From positions 1 through 64,000 of the forward strand of contig NZ_BAKJ01000026.1 of NCBI RefSeq assembly GCF_000614125.1: 64,000 bases of DNA. The letters are read 5' to 3'. Below are positions 19,139 to 28,148 of the stretch, in pieces. Under the pieces are notes generated by a model. It did no database searches and had not been told where the DNA came from. It was given only the letters and a program-made list of their open reading frames with translations. Made by a program: the position numbers and the translations under genes. Position 1 is the first letter of the stretch. Every line of letters starts with the position of its first letter. The stretch is from Bacteroides rodentium JCM 16496 (GTDB lineage Bacteria > Bacteroidota > Bacteroidia > Bacteroidales > Bacteroidaceae).

Positions 19139-19846
19139 TTATTTATCTATCTCCTGCGCGTCTATCCACTCTTTGAAATCGAGGGGATTGAGGCAGTCTG
19201 TCAGCCGGACGTCGCCTACACGGGTACGCTCCAAGGCGGTGAGGTGGGCGCCGCTCTGCAGGGCTTCGCCGATGTCACGTGCCAGGGCGCGGATATAGGT
19301 TCCTTTGCTGCATACTACGCGTACTTTTATCCACGGTTCGGCAATGCCCAGCCCGTCGTCCAGCAGCTCTATCTCGTCGATGACGAGCAACTTGGGTTTC
19401 AGCTCTACCTCCTCTCCCTTGCGGGCAAGGTCGTAGGCACGTTTCCCGTTCACCATACATGCCGAGAAGGCGGGAGGCACTTGCTGTATCTCGCCGATGA
19501 ACTTCTTCAGCGTCTCCTCCACCAGTCCGCGGGTGATGTGCTCCGTGGGATAGGTGGCATCTATCTCATGTTCCAGGTCGTAAGAGGGAGTGGTGGCGCC
19601 CAACCGGATGGTGGCGACGTACTCCTTCGTGTGATACTGGAATTCCTCAATCCGTTTCGTGGCCTTGCCCGTACAGACAATCATCACCCCCGTAGCAAGC
19701 GGGTCGAGGGTACCGGCATGGCCTACTTTCAGCTTCTTCTCCTTTATCCGCCGGCAGATGTGGTAACGCGCATGTCCCACAACCTTGAACGATGTCCATC
19801 CCAGCGGTTTATTGAAATAAAGGACTTCTCCTTCTTTAAAATTCAT
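19139..19846 (-). CDS. truB: tRNA pseudouridine-55 synthase
   Basis: 235 residues. TruB converts U55 of the T-loop of tRNAs to pseudouridine. The catalytic motif GHAGTLDPLATGVM is present with the nucleophile Asp48, together with KRAYDLARKGEEVEL and CSKGTYIRALARDIG of the family. Frame intact. It lies 34 bp upstream of queA on the same strand. A hairpin repeat and a 173-bp palindrome separate it from uppP. Confidence 0.96.
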   Translation of the reverse strand: MNFKEGEVLYFNKPLGWTSFKVVGHARYHICRRIKEKKLKVGHAGTLDPLATGVMIVCTGKATKRIEEFQYHTKEYVATIRLGATTPSYDLEHEIDATYPTEHITRGLVEETLKKFIGEIQQVPPAFSACMVNGKRAYDLARKGEEVELKPKLLVIDEIELLDDGLGIAEPWIKVRVVCSKGTYIRALARDIGEALQSGAHLTALERTRVGDVRLTDCLNPLDFKEWIDAQEIDK

Positions 19847-19849
19847 TGG

Positions 19850-19884
19850 CCCTCTCCCCTAACCCCTCCCCGGTAGGGAGGGGG
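19850..19884. repeat. C4/G4 hairpin repeat upstream of truB
   Basis: CCCCTCCC (19863-19870) pairs with GGGAGGGG (19876-19883) across a 5-nt loop, preceded by CCTCTCCCC. It resembles the core of the DUF559-associated repeat at 59864-59930. Confidence 0.6.
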
Positions 19885-19935
19885 ATAAAATGGTACAACT
19901 TAATATTTTTCTCTTATTGATTTCCGGAGTAATCA

Positions 19936-20108
19936 GAAACTGTTTTGATTTTATTTTCAGCTTTCTTCTGAGAATTGTTTTTGAGGATTTTCATCTGTTT
20001 TACTGAGGAGCATAGCGGGCTATGTGACGAAGAAAAACAGATGAAAAGACCGAAAACAAACTCAGAAGATGCTGAGGAAAACTGAAAAAAGAAAATCAAA
20101 TCAGTTTC
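19936..20108. repeat. 173-bp interspersed palindrome
   Basis: The ends pair over long stretches: GAAACTGTTTTGATTTTATT at 19936 with its near-complement ending ATCAAATCAGTTTC at 20108. Inside, TTTTCATCTGTTTT (about 19990) pairs with AAAAACAGATGAAAA (about 20035). No protein-coding signal. It fills the gap between uppP and truB. A miniature with the same ends is at 51660-51715. Confidence 0.8.
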
Positions 20109-20138
20109 TCAGTCTTTCCCCCACACAAGGAGGGGACT

Positions 20139-20930
20139 TTAGCTTAATATGAGCGTTATGACACCGGCTATCGCGCAATAGATGGCAAAATAAATCAGTT
20201 TGCCCTTCTTCACGATATTTATCATCCACTTGCAGGCCAGGCAGCCCGAAACAAAAGCAGCCAGAAAACCTACCACCAGCGAAAGTGTCGGAATATCCCC
20301 TGCAACCGCCTCACCTTTCATCATCTTCATTCCATCCAGCAGTGCCTCGCCCAGAATGGGAGGCATCACCATCAGGAAAGAGAACTGTGCCAGCTTCGCC
20401 TTGTTGTCGCCCAGCAACAGACCGGTTGCAATGGTGCTTCCCGAACGGGAAAGCCCCGGAAGCACCGCGCATGCTTGTGCCAGACCGATGATGAAGGCAT
20501 CCTTCATGCTGATGTTCTCCTTCTGCTTCGGCTTATAATAATAGGAGAAAGACAGCAGCAGAGCTGTCAGCAGCAGGCAGCAGCCCACAACGACCAGTCC
20601 CGAACCGAAAATGTCCTCTACTTCGTCCTTGAAGAATACCCCCACAATGCCGATAGGTATCATGGATACCAAGATATTGATGACGTAACGTGTCTCCTCG
20701 TTCATCTGCCACTTGAACAGTCCCTTGAAAATCCAGTCAATCTCTTTCCAGAGTATCACCAGCGTACTGAGCACCGTGGCCACATGTACCACTATCGTAA
20801 AGGCAAGATTCTCCTCTCCCTCAATGCCGAACAATGCCGAACCGATGGCGAGGTGTCCGCTACTGCTCACCGGCAGATATTCGGTCAGTCCTTGAATAAG
20901 CCCAAGGATAAGCGCTTCAAACCATTCCAA
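20139..20930 (-). CDS. uppP: Undecaprenyl-diphosphate phosphatase
   Basis: 263 residues, integral membrane protein. It dephosphorylates undecaprenyl pyrophosphate to recycle the lipid carrier for peptidoglycan and glycan export, and confers some bacitracin tolerance. Both BacA/UppP signatures are visible: [13 protein letters not shown] near residues 17-29 and [13 protein letters not shown] near 157-169, which form the active site. Several hydrophobic helices follow. Intact. Lies between DUF3098 and truB on the minus strand, a conserved order in Bacteroidetes. Confidence 0.96.
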   Translation of the reverse strand: MEWFEALILGLIQGLTEYLPVSSSGHLAIGSALFGIEGEENLAFTIVVHVATVLSTLVILWKEIDWIFKGLFKWQMNEETRYVINILVSMIPIGIVGVFFKDEVEDIFGSGLVVVGCCLLLTALLLSFSYYYKPKQKENISMKDAFIIGLAQACAVLPGLSRSGSTIATGLLLGDNKAKLAQFSFLMVMPPILGEALLDGMKMMKGEAVAGDIPTLSLVVGFLAAFVSGCLACKWMINIVKKGKLIYFAIYCAIAGVITLILS

Positions 20931-21015
20931 TTTGTTTAAGTTTTTAAGTTCTTGAGTTTTTGAGTTGCCGAAGAGGCTGTCCGGAAGCTCTGTTACTACT
21001 TTCTTTCTGATTATT

Positions 21016-21092
21016 TTTCAGACGCGGATAACGCAGATGACGCGGATTTCTAATATTCCAATCTGCGCCATCTGTGTAATCCACGTCTGAAA
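21016..21092. repeat. 77-bp palindrome between uppP and DUF3098 gene
   Basis: TTTCAGACGCGGAT at 21016 pairs with ATCCACGTCTGAAA ending at 21092, with an inner AATC...GATT pairing. It carries the GCGGATnACGCAGAT motif; related fragments (ATCCGCTTTATCCGCG) are near 10650. Confidence 0.7.
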
Positions 21093-21094
21093 GT

Positions 21095-21334
21095 TTACTC
21101 CTCTGCACGACAGCCTTTAGGCTTGCGCAGCACGGCATATATCATGAACACAAACCCCAGCAGGCAAACTACCGGAGCCACCTTGATGCGTCTCACACTA
21201 AAAATGTCCGGCTCAAAGGTCGTCGGGGTAGACACGGGACCGGTCATCAGAAGAAAACCAATGATAACCACCGCCATTCCGATGCCAAGCAGGATAAAAT
21301 TGGTCTTATCAAAAGCGAATTTCTCTTTACTCAT
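21095..21334 (-). CDS. DUF3098 small membrane protein
   Basis: 79 residues with two membrane helices (FILLGIGMAVVIIGFLLM and VAPVVCLLGFVFMIYAVL) separated by a short loop with FEPDIFSVRRIKVAP, the DUF3098 signature. Encoded between ftsX and uppP in Bacteroidota, which suggests a link to cell-envelope division functions. No catalytic residues are visible. Confidence 0.88.
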   Translation of the reverse strand: MSKEKFAFDKTNFILLGIGMAVVIIGFLLMTGPVSTPTTFEPDIFSVRRIKVAPVVCLLGFVFMIYAVLRKPKGCRAEE

Positions 21335-21417
21335 CTATACATTTACTATTTTACTATTTACAATTTACTATTTGGGGGCTGCGATAACAGTACTTTCTCT
21401 CTATGCACTTCAAGGCG

Positions 21418-22293
21418 TTAAATATAATACAGTGTGCTTGCCTTCATCCTCAGATATTTGTTGATGGAAAGCAAAGCGCACAGCCACGTAATAAGTACGC
21501 CGAACACCAGCACGGCACCCGACACCAGCACCATCACCTCGGGTGTAATCACCTTGACCAACTCCGGTTCGTAGGACACCAGCCAATAGGCGGCTCCCCA
21601 CAGAATGCTGTCGGCTATGAAAGCGGCCAGCACACCTATCCAGAAATTGCGCCGCAGAAACGGACGACGGATGAATGCCCAGCTTGCCCCCACCAGCTTC
21701 ATGGTGTGGATAAGGAAGCGCTTGGAATATATAGCCAGACGGATAGTGTTGTTTATCAGCGCAAAGGAGATAAACGTCAGTATCACAGCCAGCCCCAGCA
21801 GCATCAGGCTGATGTTCCTTATATTATCGTTCACGGCATCTATCAAGTCTTTCTGGTAGAGCACTTCCTGGATGTTGGTATTCTTTTTAATCAGTTTCTC
21901 TATTTTGGCGATGCTGTCCGAATTGGCATAGTCGGAATGCAGCTTGATTTCGATGGAGGCAGTGAAAGGATTGTAGCCGAGGAACTCTTGCGGGTCCGTA
22001 CCCATCGCCTCAGTCTGCTCGCGGAGTGCCTGCTTCTTGGAAATGTATTCCGTCTGCTTCACAAAAGCCTCCTTGTCCAGCCTCTTCTGAAGTTTCAGGA
22101 TGTCGCTCTCCTTCATGTCGTCACTGACAAGCACGGAGAAACTGATGTTCTCCTTGACGTACACGGAAAGATTATGAGCCGCGAGCACAAAGAATACAAC
22201 CAGCCCCAACAGCAGTAACACCAGCGTCGTACTGATGCTGGACGTAATGAACTGCATGTCAAAATAGGATACCGAGTTATTCTTTGCTTTCAT
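21418..22293 (-). CDS. ftsX: Cell-division protein FtsX
   Basis: 291 residues with the FtsX plan: an N-terminal membrane helix (TTLVLLLLGLVVFFVLAA), a periplasmic loop of about 110 residues (VSDDMKESDILKLQKRL), then three membrane helices with the conserved RLAIYSKRFLIHTMKLVGA and FIRRPFLRRNFWIG. FtsX and FtsE form an ABC-type complex that activates peptidoglycan hydrolases during division. ftsE is not in the window. Followed by DUF3098 and uppP. Confidence 0.94.
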   Translation of the reverse strand: MKAKNNSVSYFDMQFITSSISTTLVLLLLGLVVFFVLAAHNLSVYVKENISFSVLVSDDMKESDILKLQKRLDKEAFVKQTEYISKKQALREQTEAMGTDPQEFLGYNPFTASIEIKLHSDYANSDSIAKIEKLIKKNTNIQEVLYQKDLIDAVNDNIRNISLMLLGLAVILTFISFALINNTIRLAIYSKRFLIHTMKLVGASWAFIRRPFLRRNFWIGVLAAFIADSILWGAAYWLVSYEPELVKVITPEVMVLVSGAVLVFGVLITWLCALLSINKYLRMKASTLYYI

Positions 22294-22389
22294 TATATCA
22301 ATTATAAGTTACGAGTTACAAGCTACAAACTACAAGTCATGTAAATCAGTCGCTATTAATCCCTAATCATTAATCCCTAATCCCTTTTC

Positions 22390-23287
22390 TCACCCTTTCT
22401 TCCTGAACACGTAAATCATGGAACTGCTGCGTTCCTTCTTCACCAACGCGCTGAACCAGGCCAGTGTACCGGTCACCATTCCCCGCAGGAAAGCGCACGA
22501 GTGCCTCATGTGCTTTTCTGTCAGCATGGAGACGTAGAAGCATCGAACGGCATGGGATGCCGCTCTGCCATGATGAAGCCATGCTTGGAACCGAATTGCT
22601 GGATGGTGCCCGGTGTGAAGTGCCACAAATGGCGGGGCACATCGTAGGCAGCCCAGTAAGCCCCGTATTTCTTTGCGTCGAAAGAGGAGCAGTTGGGCAC
22701 AGCTACAATCAGCACTCCTTTTTCAGTCAGCAGGGAGTGCAGGGTTTCCCACGTTTCGTTGAGGGGTTCCAGATGTTCCATGACATGCCATAGGGTGATG
22801 ACGTCGAAACTGCCCGGTGCAAAATCTTTCAATGCCGTATGGGGTTTCACATCCAGATTGAAGTGTTCTTTGGCAAAGGCACGCGCCTGCGCACTCTTTT
22901 CCACAGCTTCCACCTGCCAGCCGCGACGCTGCATGGCATCGGCAAAGTAACCGGTCCCCGTACCCAAATCCAGCAGGCGTCCCTCCTTGCGGTGTGCTTC
23001 ACGGACACAAGGCGTGCCTTGCGTCCCAACATATAGTTGCGCACCCAGTGGTACACGGAGTTCATCGCCCCCTTGCGGGTATCGGTATGTGATATGTAAT
23101 CAGGAGTTTCGTAGTAACGACCGATTTCAGCCTCCACGGGAAAGTCTTGCGTAAAAAGGAAACCGCAATCCCGGCAGCGGCACAAGTGGAACATTTCGCC
23201 CGAGGCATAATGGTCTACACATGTCAGGGCACGCTCAAGGTGCGTTCCACCACACAACGGACAAGCTTTTATAGTGAGTTTATTCAT
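22390..23287 (-). CDS. Class I SAM methyltransferase with zinc ribbon, two frameshifts
   Basis: Starts MNKLTIKACPLCGG and has two CxxC pairs (CPLCGG, CRCRDCGF) followed by a Rossmann methyltransferase core (LLDLGTGTGYFADAMQ, ITLWHVMEHLEPLNE, LIVAVPN). The chain is split into three frames; adding one base near 23005 and one near 22540 gives 299 residues ending in IYVFRKKG. The end carries two hydrophobic stretches. The family methylates small molecules or lipid-linked substrates; the substrate cannot be inferred. The gene sits directly upstream of ftsX on the same strand. Confidence 0.85.
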
Positions 23288-23443
23288 CGAACGTTCTGCC
23301 AATAAGGAAGTGCAGTCCGAACCGAACAGACCACACTATACCTAAATTTGGTGCAAAATAACAAATAAAAAGTGATTTATAGGGTTTCCATTAAGGAGAT
23401 TTAAGAAAACAAACGCTTGCTCCGGCCAGCCGGTGGAACGAAT

Positions 23444-23489
23444 GACCGACTGTTCGATAGTAAGCGGACAACTGTCCGATAATGAACAG
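23444..23489 (+). promoter_or_regulatory. Tandem activator-site-like repeat upstream of DUF3836 gene
   Basis: Two adjoining 23-bp units (23444-23466 and 23467-23489), each with TGTYCGATA. The pair is also framed by CTGTTC (23450) and GAACAG (23489). Its position 45 bp upstream of a sigma-54-like promoter suits an enhancer for an NtrC-type activator. The rest of the 370-bp gap 23288-23659 shows no gene. Confidence 0.5.
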
Positions 23490-23533
23490 TATCCGAAAGC
23501 ATCTATTCATTGATTATCAACAACTTAAATCTT

Positions 23534-23549
23534 TGGCATGGGAATTGAC
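23534..23549 (+). promoter_or_regulatory. Sigma-54-like -24/-12 promoter
   Basis: TGGCATGGGAATTGAC fits TGGCAYRNNNNTTGCW except in the last two positions (AC for CW). There is no good TTTG/TAnnTTTG promoter nearer to the DUF3836 gene. Confidence 0.5.
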
Positions 23550-23659
23550 TATAATTAGGCGAAGGCGTTTGAGAAAAAGATTAGTTGGAATGCAACTTTT
23601 TAATCGGGAACAACGTCTAAAAGAAACAGAGTAAGTAACAACAATTAAAAATAAAGATT

Positions 23660-24163
23660 ATGAAAACTACAAATTTATTCAAAGCAGTCGCATTCGTAGC
23701 AATGACTATCGTAAGCGTTATGAATACAGAAGTGAAAGCTCAGGAAAACAACTTCATCACCAATGAAGAAGTGAAAAACGAATTAGTAGTTGCCAAGACC
23801 ATCTTTAAGCAAGACGGTGCACAACTTTACCGGCACATCCGTTATGAATACTCTTATGACGACCAGAAACGCCTGACCTGCAAGGAAGCCTCCAAGTGGG
23901 ACGGTGCAAAAGATGAATGGACACCTTACTTTAAGATGACATACCAATATGGTAATGATGAAATCACCATGTCCTACGCACGTTGGAACGAGTCTCACAA
24001 GGCTTATGACAAAGACATGAAGAAAAGTGTGTATGAATTGAACGATGAAAACATGCCGGTAGCTTACAGACTCTACAATCAGGACGCACCAAAGTCCGAA
24101 TTGACCCTGGTAAGCTACAACAGGACTGACTACGTAGCGAATATTCTGGCCATGGCAGAATAA
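23660..24163 (+). CDS. DUF3836 secreted protein
   Basis: 167 residues. A signal peptide (MKTTNLFKAVAFVAMTIVS ... VKAQ) is followed by a single domain with repeated Tyr/Asp strands (YEYSYDDQKRLTCKE, FKMTYQYGNDEIT), the DUF3836 pattern of Bacteroides. Likely periplasmic or extracellular; function unknown. It is a single-gene unit: sigma-54-like promoter elements upstream at 23534 and a strong hairpin terminator downstream. Intact. Confidence 0.8.
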   Translation: MKTTNLFKAVAFVAMTIVSVMNTEVKAQENNFITNEEVKNELVVAKTIFKQDGAQLYRHIRYEYSYDDQKRLTCKEASKWDGAKDEWTPYFKMTYQYGNDEITMSYARWNESHKAYDKDMKKSVYELNDENMPVAYRLYNQDAPKSELTLVSYNRTDYVANILAMAE

Positions 24164-24184
24164 AATTTAAAGTTTATAATATGG

Positions 24185-24215
24185 AAAGCACGGGCCGCGA
24201 GGCTCGTGCTTTTAT
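24185..24215 (+). terminator. Rho-independent terminator of DUF3836 gene
   Basis: AGCACGGGCC (24187-24196) pairs with GGCTCGTGCT (24201-24210) over a 4-nt loop, followed by TTTATT. Confidence 0.85.
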
Positions 24216-24265
24216 TCTATATACCGGTGTCGTCATACTGATGTCATCGAGACTTTTCTATCCCG

Positions 24266-25639
24266 TCAGCCGGCTACCTCTTCTCCTTTCAGCGTAGCCG
24301 AACTGGATTCGGTAACCTTCACCATCACAAAATCACCTACACGGTGCGTGCCACGGTCAAACACCACCACACGGTTCTGCTCCGTACGGCCGAACAACTG
24401 GTCGCGGCTGCGTTTGGAAACACCTTCCACCAGCACCTCGTACGTCTTGCCCACGCAACGGGCATTCGCCTCGGCAGAGAGACGGTTTTGCAAGGCGATG
24501 ATTTCATTCAGACGGCGAATCTTCACCTCCTCGGGCACATCGTCCGGCAGGTGCTTGCTGGCATGCGTGCCGGGGCGTTCGCTGTACTTGAACATGAAGG
24601 CGGCATCGTATCCGCACTCCTCCATCAGGGAGAGGGAAAGCTGGTGGTCCTCCTCCGTCTCGCTGTGGAAACCGGAGAAGATGTCCGTAGACAAGCCACA
24701 ATCGGGGATGATGCGGCGAATGGCTGCCACGCGGTCCATATACCACTCGCGGTCGTACTTGCGGTTCATCAGCTTCAGGATGCGGCTGCTCCCACTCTGT
24801 ACCGGCAAGTGGATGTGGCGGCATACGTTGGGCATGTCGGCAATGACCTGAAGAGTTTCGTCGCTCATGTCTTTAGGGTGCGAGGTGGTGAAACGGATAC
24901 GTACGCCCGGCGCTGCCTCTGCCACGGTGCGCAGCAGCATTGGGAAAGTAATCGTCTCTCCGTCCGGCTTCTCAAAGCGATAGGAATTGACGTTCTGTCC
25001 CAGCAGGGTGATTTCCTTATAACCCTTTGCCACGAGGTCGGCCACTTCACCCAAGATGCTTTCCACATCACGGCTACGCTCACGGCCACGGGTGTAGGGA
25101 ACGATGCAGTAGGTACAGAAATTGTTGCAACCACGCATAATGGACACGAAGCCGGAGATGTGGTTTCCGCAGATGCGCGAGGGAATGACATCCCGATAGG
25201 TCTCTGTAGTGGAAAGTTCCACGTTGATGGCTTTCTCACCAGCCTCTACCGAGGCAATCAGTTCGGGCAGAGTAAGGTAGGCATCCGGCCCCACCACCAG
25301 GTCCACATGATGGTTGGTGATTAAGTCGTCCTTCACACGCTCTGCCATACAGCCCAGCACACCCACTATCAGGCCGCGTTTCTTCTTCTTGAGCGAGTGG
25401 AAGAACTCCAGACGGTTCAGAATCTTCTGCTCCGCATTGTCGCGGATGGAGCAGGTGTTCATAAACACTGCATCGGCTTCCTCCAGGGTGTCGGCCACCG
25501 AATATCCCGCCATCTGCATGACGGATGCAATCACTTCACTGTCGGCCACATTCATCTGGCAGCCGTAAGTCTCGATAAACAACTTCTTGTTGTCATCAGC
25601 AGTTGCAGATTTAAAGTCTGCTCCCGTTACTTTTTCCAT
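24266..25639 (-). CDS. miaB: tRNA-2-methylthio-N6-dimethylallyladenosine synthase
   Basis: 457 residues. MiaB is a radical-SAM methylthiotransferase acting on i6A37 of tRNAs that read UNN codons. Domains in order: the N-terminal UPF0004 domain with three cluster cysteines (YGCQMNVADSE, NTCSIRDNAE, LGCMAERV), the radical-SAM motif CNNFCTYCIVP, and a C-terminal TRAM domain (YEVLVEGVSKRSRDQLFGR). Intact. A TATCTTTG box on the minus strand at 25799-25806 may be its promoter. Confidence 0.96.
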   Translation of the reverse strand: MEKVTGADFKSATADDNKKLFIETYGCQMNVADSEVIASVMQMAGYSVADTLEEADAVFMNTCSIRDNAEQKILNRLEFFHSLKKKKRGLIVGVLGCMAERVKDDLITNHHVDLVVGPDAYLTLPELIASVEAGEKAINVELSTTETYRDVIPSRICGNHISGFVSIMRGCNNFCTYCIVPYTRGRERSRDVESILGEVADLVAKGYKEITLLGQNVNSYRFEKPDGETITFPMLLRTVAEAAPGVRIRFTTSHPKDMSDETLQVIADMPNVCRHIHLPVQSGSSRILKLMNRKYDREWYMDRVAAIRRIIPDCGLSTDIFSGFHSETEEDHQLSLSLMEECGYDAAFMFKYSERPGTHASKHLPDDVPEEVKIRRLNEIIALQNRLSAEANARCVGKTYEVLVEGVSKRSRDQLFGRTEQNRVVVFDRGTHRVGDFVMVKVTESSSATLKGEEVAG

Positions 25640-25798
25640 AATCAGTTCGTTTTTTAATTTATAGTAAACAATAGAAATTTATATCAGAATTGAGATTGTT
25701 CAAGATGCCAAAATTGCACCTTCATACAAGCTGTATCTCATTCATAATCTCTTTTCTATTCTATTGACGCTAACACACATTCTTCAATATTCGGAGCG

Positions 25799-25806
25799 CA
25801 AAGATA
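25799..25806 (-). promoter_or_regulatory. -7 box, likely miaB promoter
   Basis: TATCTTTG on the minus strand, 160 bp upstream of miaB; no good -33 box, so tentative. Confidence 0.4.
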
Positions 25807-25919
25807 CTTCTTCCCTCCCAATAAACGGATGAAATGAAAGAAAAATGCCATTACAAGTTGTCAATCTGCGCCTTATCAGCTAATTTATGTTAAGAGAGTA
25901 AACATTTTCCGAGTGTTAA

Positions 25920-25951
25920 TTTGGCATAGAGCAAATTAATTCACAAATTTG
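25920..25951 (+). promoter_or_regulatory. Promoter of candidate small RNA
   Basis: TTTG (25920-25923), 20 bp, CAAATTTG (25944-25951), one base off TAnnTTTG. Confidence 0.45.
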
Positions 25952-25956
25952 TGGAA

Positions 25957-26035
25957 TGAAAGAAACATTAGATTTTTTCATAGTTAAGGTTTAGGTTAAA
26001 AAAATTAAGGGGAGCTGTGAAGCTGCCCTTTTTTA
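25957..26035 (+). ncRNA. Candidate small RNA, about 80 nt
   Basis: The 497-bp gap between miaB and the gene at 26137 contains a promoter-like element and, about 55 nt after it, an excellent terminator (GGGGAGCT gtga AGCTGCCC then six T, 26009-26034), with no reading frame between. The next plus-strand gene upstream ends at 24163 with its own terminator, so this hairpin has no other transcript to end. The interior has a T/A-rich stretch with GGTTTAGGTTAAAAAA. Not assigned to a known RNA family. Confidence 0.45.
26008..26035 (+). terminator. Terminator of candidate small RNA
   Basis: Eight-base stem with a GTGA tetraloop followed by TTTTTTATT. Confidence 0.75.
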
Positions 26036-26086
26036 TTACCAATTCCTTGGCTGTAATCAGATTAAATAATTAACTTTGCCCAAAAG

Positions 26087-26116
26087 CAAAGATAAGAGAT
26101 AATTGCACTATCTTTG
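26087..26116. promoter_or_regulatory. Back-to-back -7 boxes
   Basis: CAAAGATA at 26087-26094 (TATCTTTG on the minus strand) and TATCTTTG at 26109-26116 (plus strand) form an inverted pair. The plus copy, 21 bp before the ATG at 26137, probably serves that gene. Confidence 0.5.
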
Positions 26117-26136
26117 GGCAGAAAATCAAAAAGAAT

Positions 26137-26517
26137 ATGGAAGATGTCTTCAAGTTTCTGTTAGTTGCGGCTGTCATAGTAATCGGACTCGTCAAGCAGT
26201 TTAAAAAAGAAGCCAATAAAAATGCAGACAAGAGTCCCGACATACCTATGCCCGATGCCGACAACCCACTGCCCGAATATTGGGGCGGAGATACTTACGG
26301 AGGCTTTATTCCCGAAGGCCCCAAGCCGACAGAAAAGCCAAAGCCGGTATCCAAACCGTCTGCCAAATCCAAGTACACCCCCATAAAGGCTTCCCCTCCC
26401 TCCCCGGCATCCCGTCCGCAGGAATCCGATGAAGCAACATCCGAATACGGCATCCACTCGGCAGAAGAAGCGAGGAAAGCCATCATCTGGTCGGAGATAC
26501 TTCAACGGAAATATTAA
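26137..26517 (+). CDS. Small membrane-anchored hypothetical protein
   Basis: 126 residues, no family recognised. Residues 5-20 are one membrane helix (FKFLLVAAVIVIGLVKQF). The rest is hydrophilic and proline-rich (EGPKPTEKPKPVSKPSA), then a short helical end (EEARKAIIWSEILQRKY). Probably cytoplasmic-facing with a tethered C-terminus. It has its own promoter box and is followed 73 bp later by the CoA-transferase on the same strand. Confidence 0.65.
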   Translation: MEDVFKFLLVAAVIVIGLVKQFKKEANKNADKSPDIPMPDADNPLPEYWGGDTYGGFIPEGPKPTEKPKPVSKPSAKSKYTPIKASPPSPASRPQESDEATSEYGIHSAEEARKAIIWSEILQRKY

Positions 26518-26590
26518 AGACAGTCGATAATTGCAGAACCAATTACGAGCCCCTTCAGAATCTTTACACGAAAAAATAACTATTTATATT

Positions 26591-28086
26591 ATGCACTCAA
26601 TTACATTTCGGCAGCAGAAGCTGCGAGCCTCATCAAACATGGCTACAACATCGGCTTGAGCGGATTTACTCCCGCAGGGACAGCCAAAGCCGTTACGGCT
26701 GAATTAGCAAAAATCGCGGAAGCAGAACATGCAAAAGGAAAACCGTTCCAGATAGGTATCTTCACCGGTGCTTCTACCGGAGATTCCTGCGACGGTATCC
26801 TTTCACGCGCCAAAGCCATCCGCTACCGCGCCCCCTACACCACCAACGCCGACTTCCGCAAAGCCGTGAACAATGGCGAAATAGCCTACAACGACATCCA
26901 TCTCTCACAGATGGCACAGGAAGTACGCTATGGTTTCATGGGAAAAGTAAACGTTGCCATCATCGAGGCATGCGAGGTTACTCCCGACGGTAAAATCTAC
27001 CTGACGGCAGCCGGCGGTATCGCTCCGACTGTCTGCCGCCTGGCCGACCAGATTATCGTGGAACTGAATGCCGCCCACAGCAAGAACGCCATGGGCCTGC
27101 ACGATGTCTACGAACCCCTCGACCCTCCTTACCGCCGCGAAATCCCCATCTACAAACCGAGTGACCGTATCGGCCTGCCCTACATCCAGGTAGACCCGAA
27201 AAAGATTGTCGGCGTAGTGGAAACCAACTGGCCGGACGAGGCACGTTCGTTTGCCGCCGCCGACCCGCTGACCGACAAAATCGGACAGAACGTGGCCGAC
27301 TTCCTTGCCGCCGACATGAAACGCGGAATCATTCCACCTACCTTCCTGCCGCTGCAATCCGGTGTGGGCAACATTGCCAATGCCGTATTGGGTGCTTTGG
27401 GACGTGACAAGACCATCCCTGCTTTTGAAATGTACACTGAAGTCATCCAGAACTCCGTTATCGGACTTATCCGCGAAGGCCGCGTGAAATTCGGCAGCGC
27501 CTGCTCACTGACCGTAACAAACGACTGCCTGGAAGGTATCTACCAGGATATGGACTTCTTCCGCGACAAACTGGTGCTCCGTCCGTCGGAAATCTCCAAC
27601 AGCCCGGAAGTGGTACGCCGACTCGGCGTCATCTCCATCAACACCGCCATCGAAGCCGACATCTACGGCAACGTGAACTCCACGCACATCGGCGGTACGA
27701 AGATGATGAACGGCATCGGCGGTAGCGGTGACTTCACCCGCAATGCCTATATTTCCATCTTCACTTGTCCGTCTGTGGCGAAGGAAGGTAAAATCTCGGC
27801 TATCGTGCCGATGGTTTCGCACATGGACCACACGGAGCATGACGTCAACATCATCATCACCGAACAAGGTGTGGCCGACCTCCGCGGCAAGAGTCCGAAA
27901 GAACGTGCACAAGCCATCATTGAAAACTGTGTTCATCCGGACTACAAGAACATTCTGTGGGATTACCTGAAACTGACCGACGGCAAGTCACAGACTCCCC
28001 ATGCCCTGCGCGCCGCACTGGCTATGCACGCTGAGCTGGCCAAAAGTGGAGACATGAAGAATGTAGACTGGGCACAGTATAAATAA
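26591..28086 (+). CDS. Acetyl-CoA hydrolase/transferase family (succinate CoA-transferase type), one frameshift near the start
   Basis: 498 residues once one base is added just after the ATG at 26591 (ATG[G]CACTC), which gives the family N-terminus MALNYISAAEAASLIKHG. Without it the longest frame would start at a TTG at 26656 and lack the first substrate-binding segment. Conserved features: GLSGFTPAGTAKAV, GIFTGASTGDSCDG, LQSGVGNIANAVLGALG and the region with the catalytic glutamate (IPAFEMYTEVIQ). It moves CoA between acetate, succinate or related acids in fermentation. Substrate preference is inferred from family only. Confidence 0.9.
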
Positions 28087-28148
28087 ACTGCTCCCTAAAA
28101 AGGCGGAGAAAAACCGCCCGAAAGATATACCGCGTTGCATGTATATTT

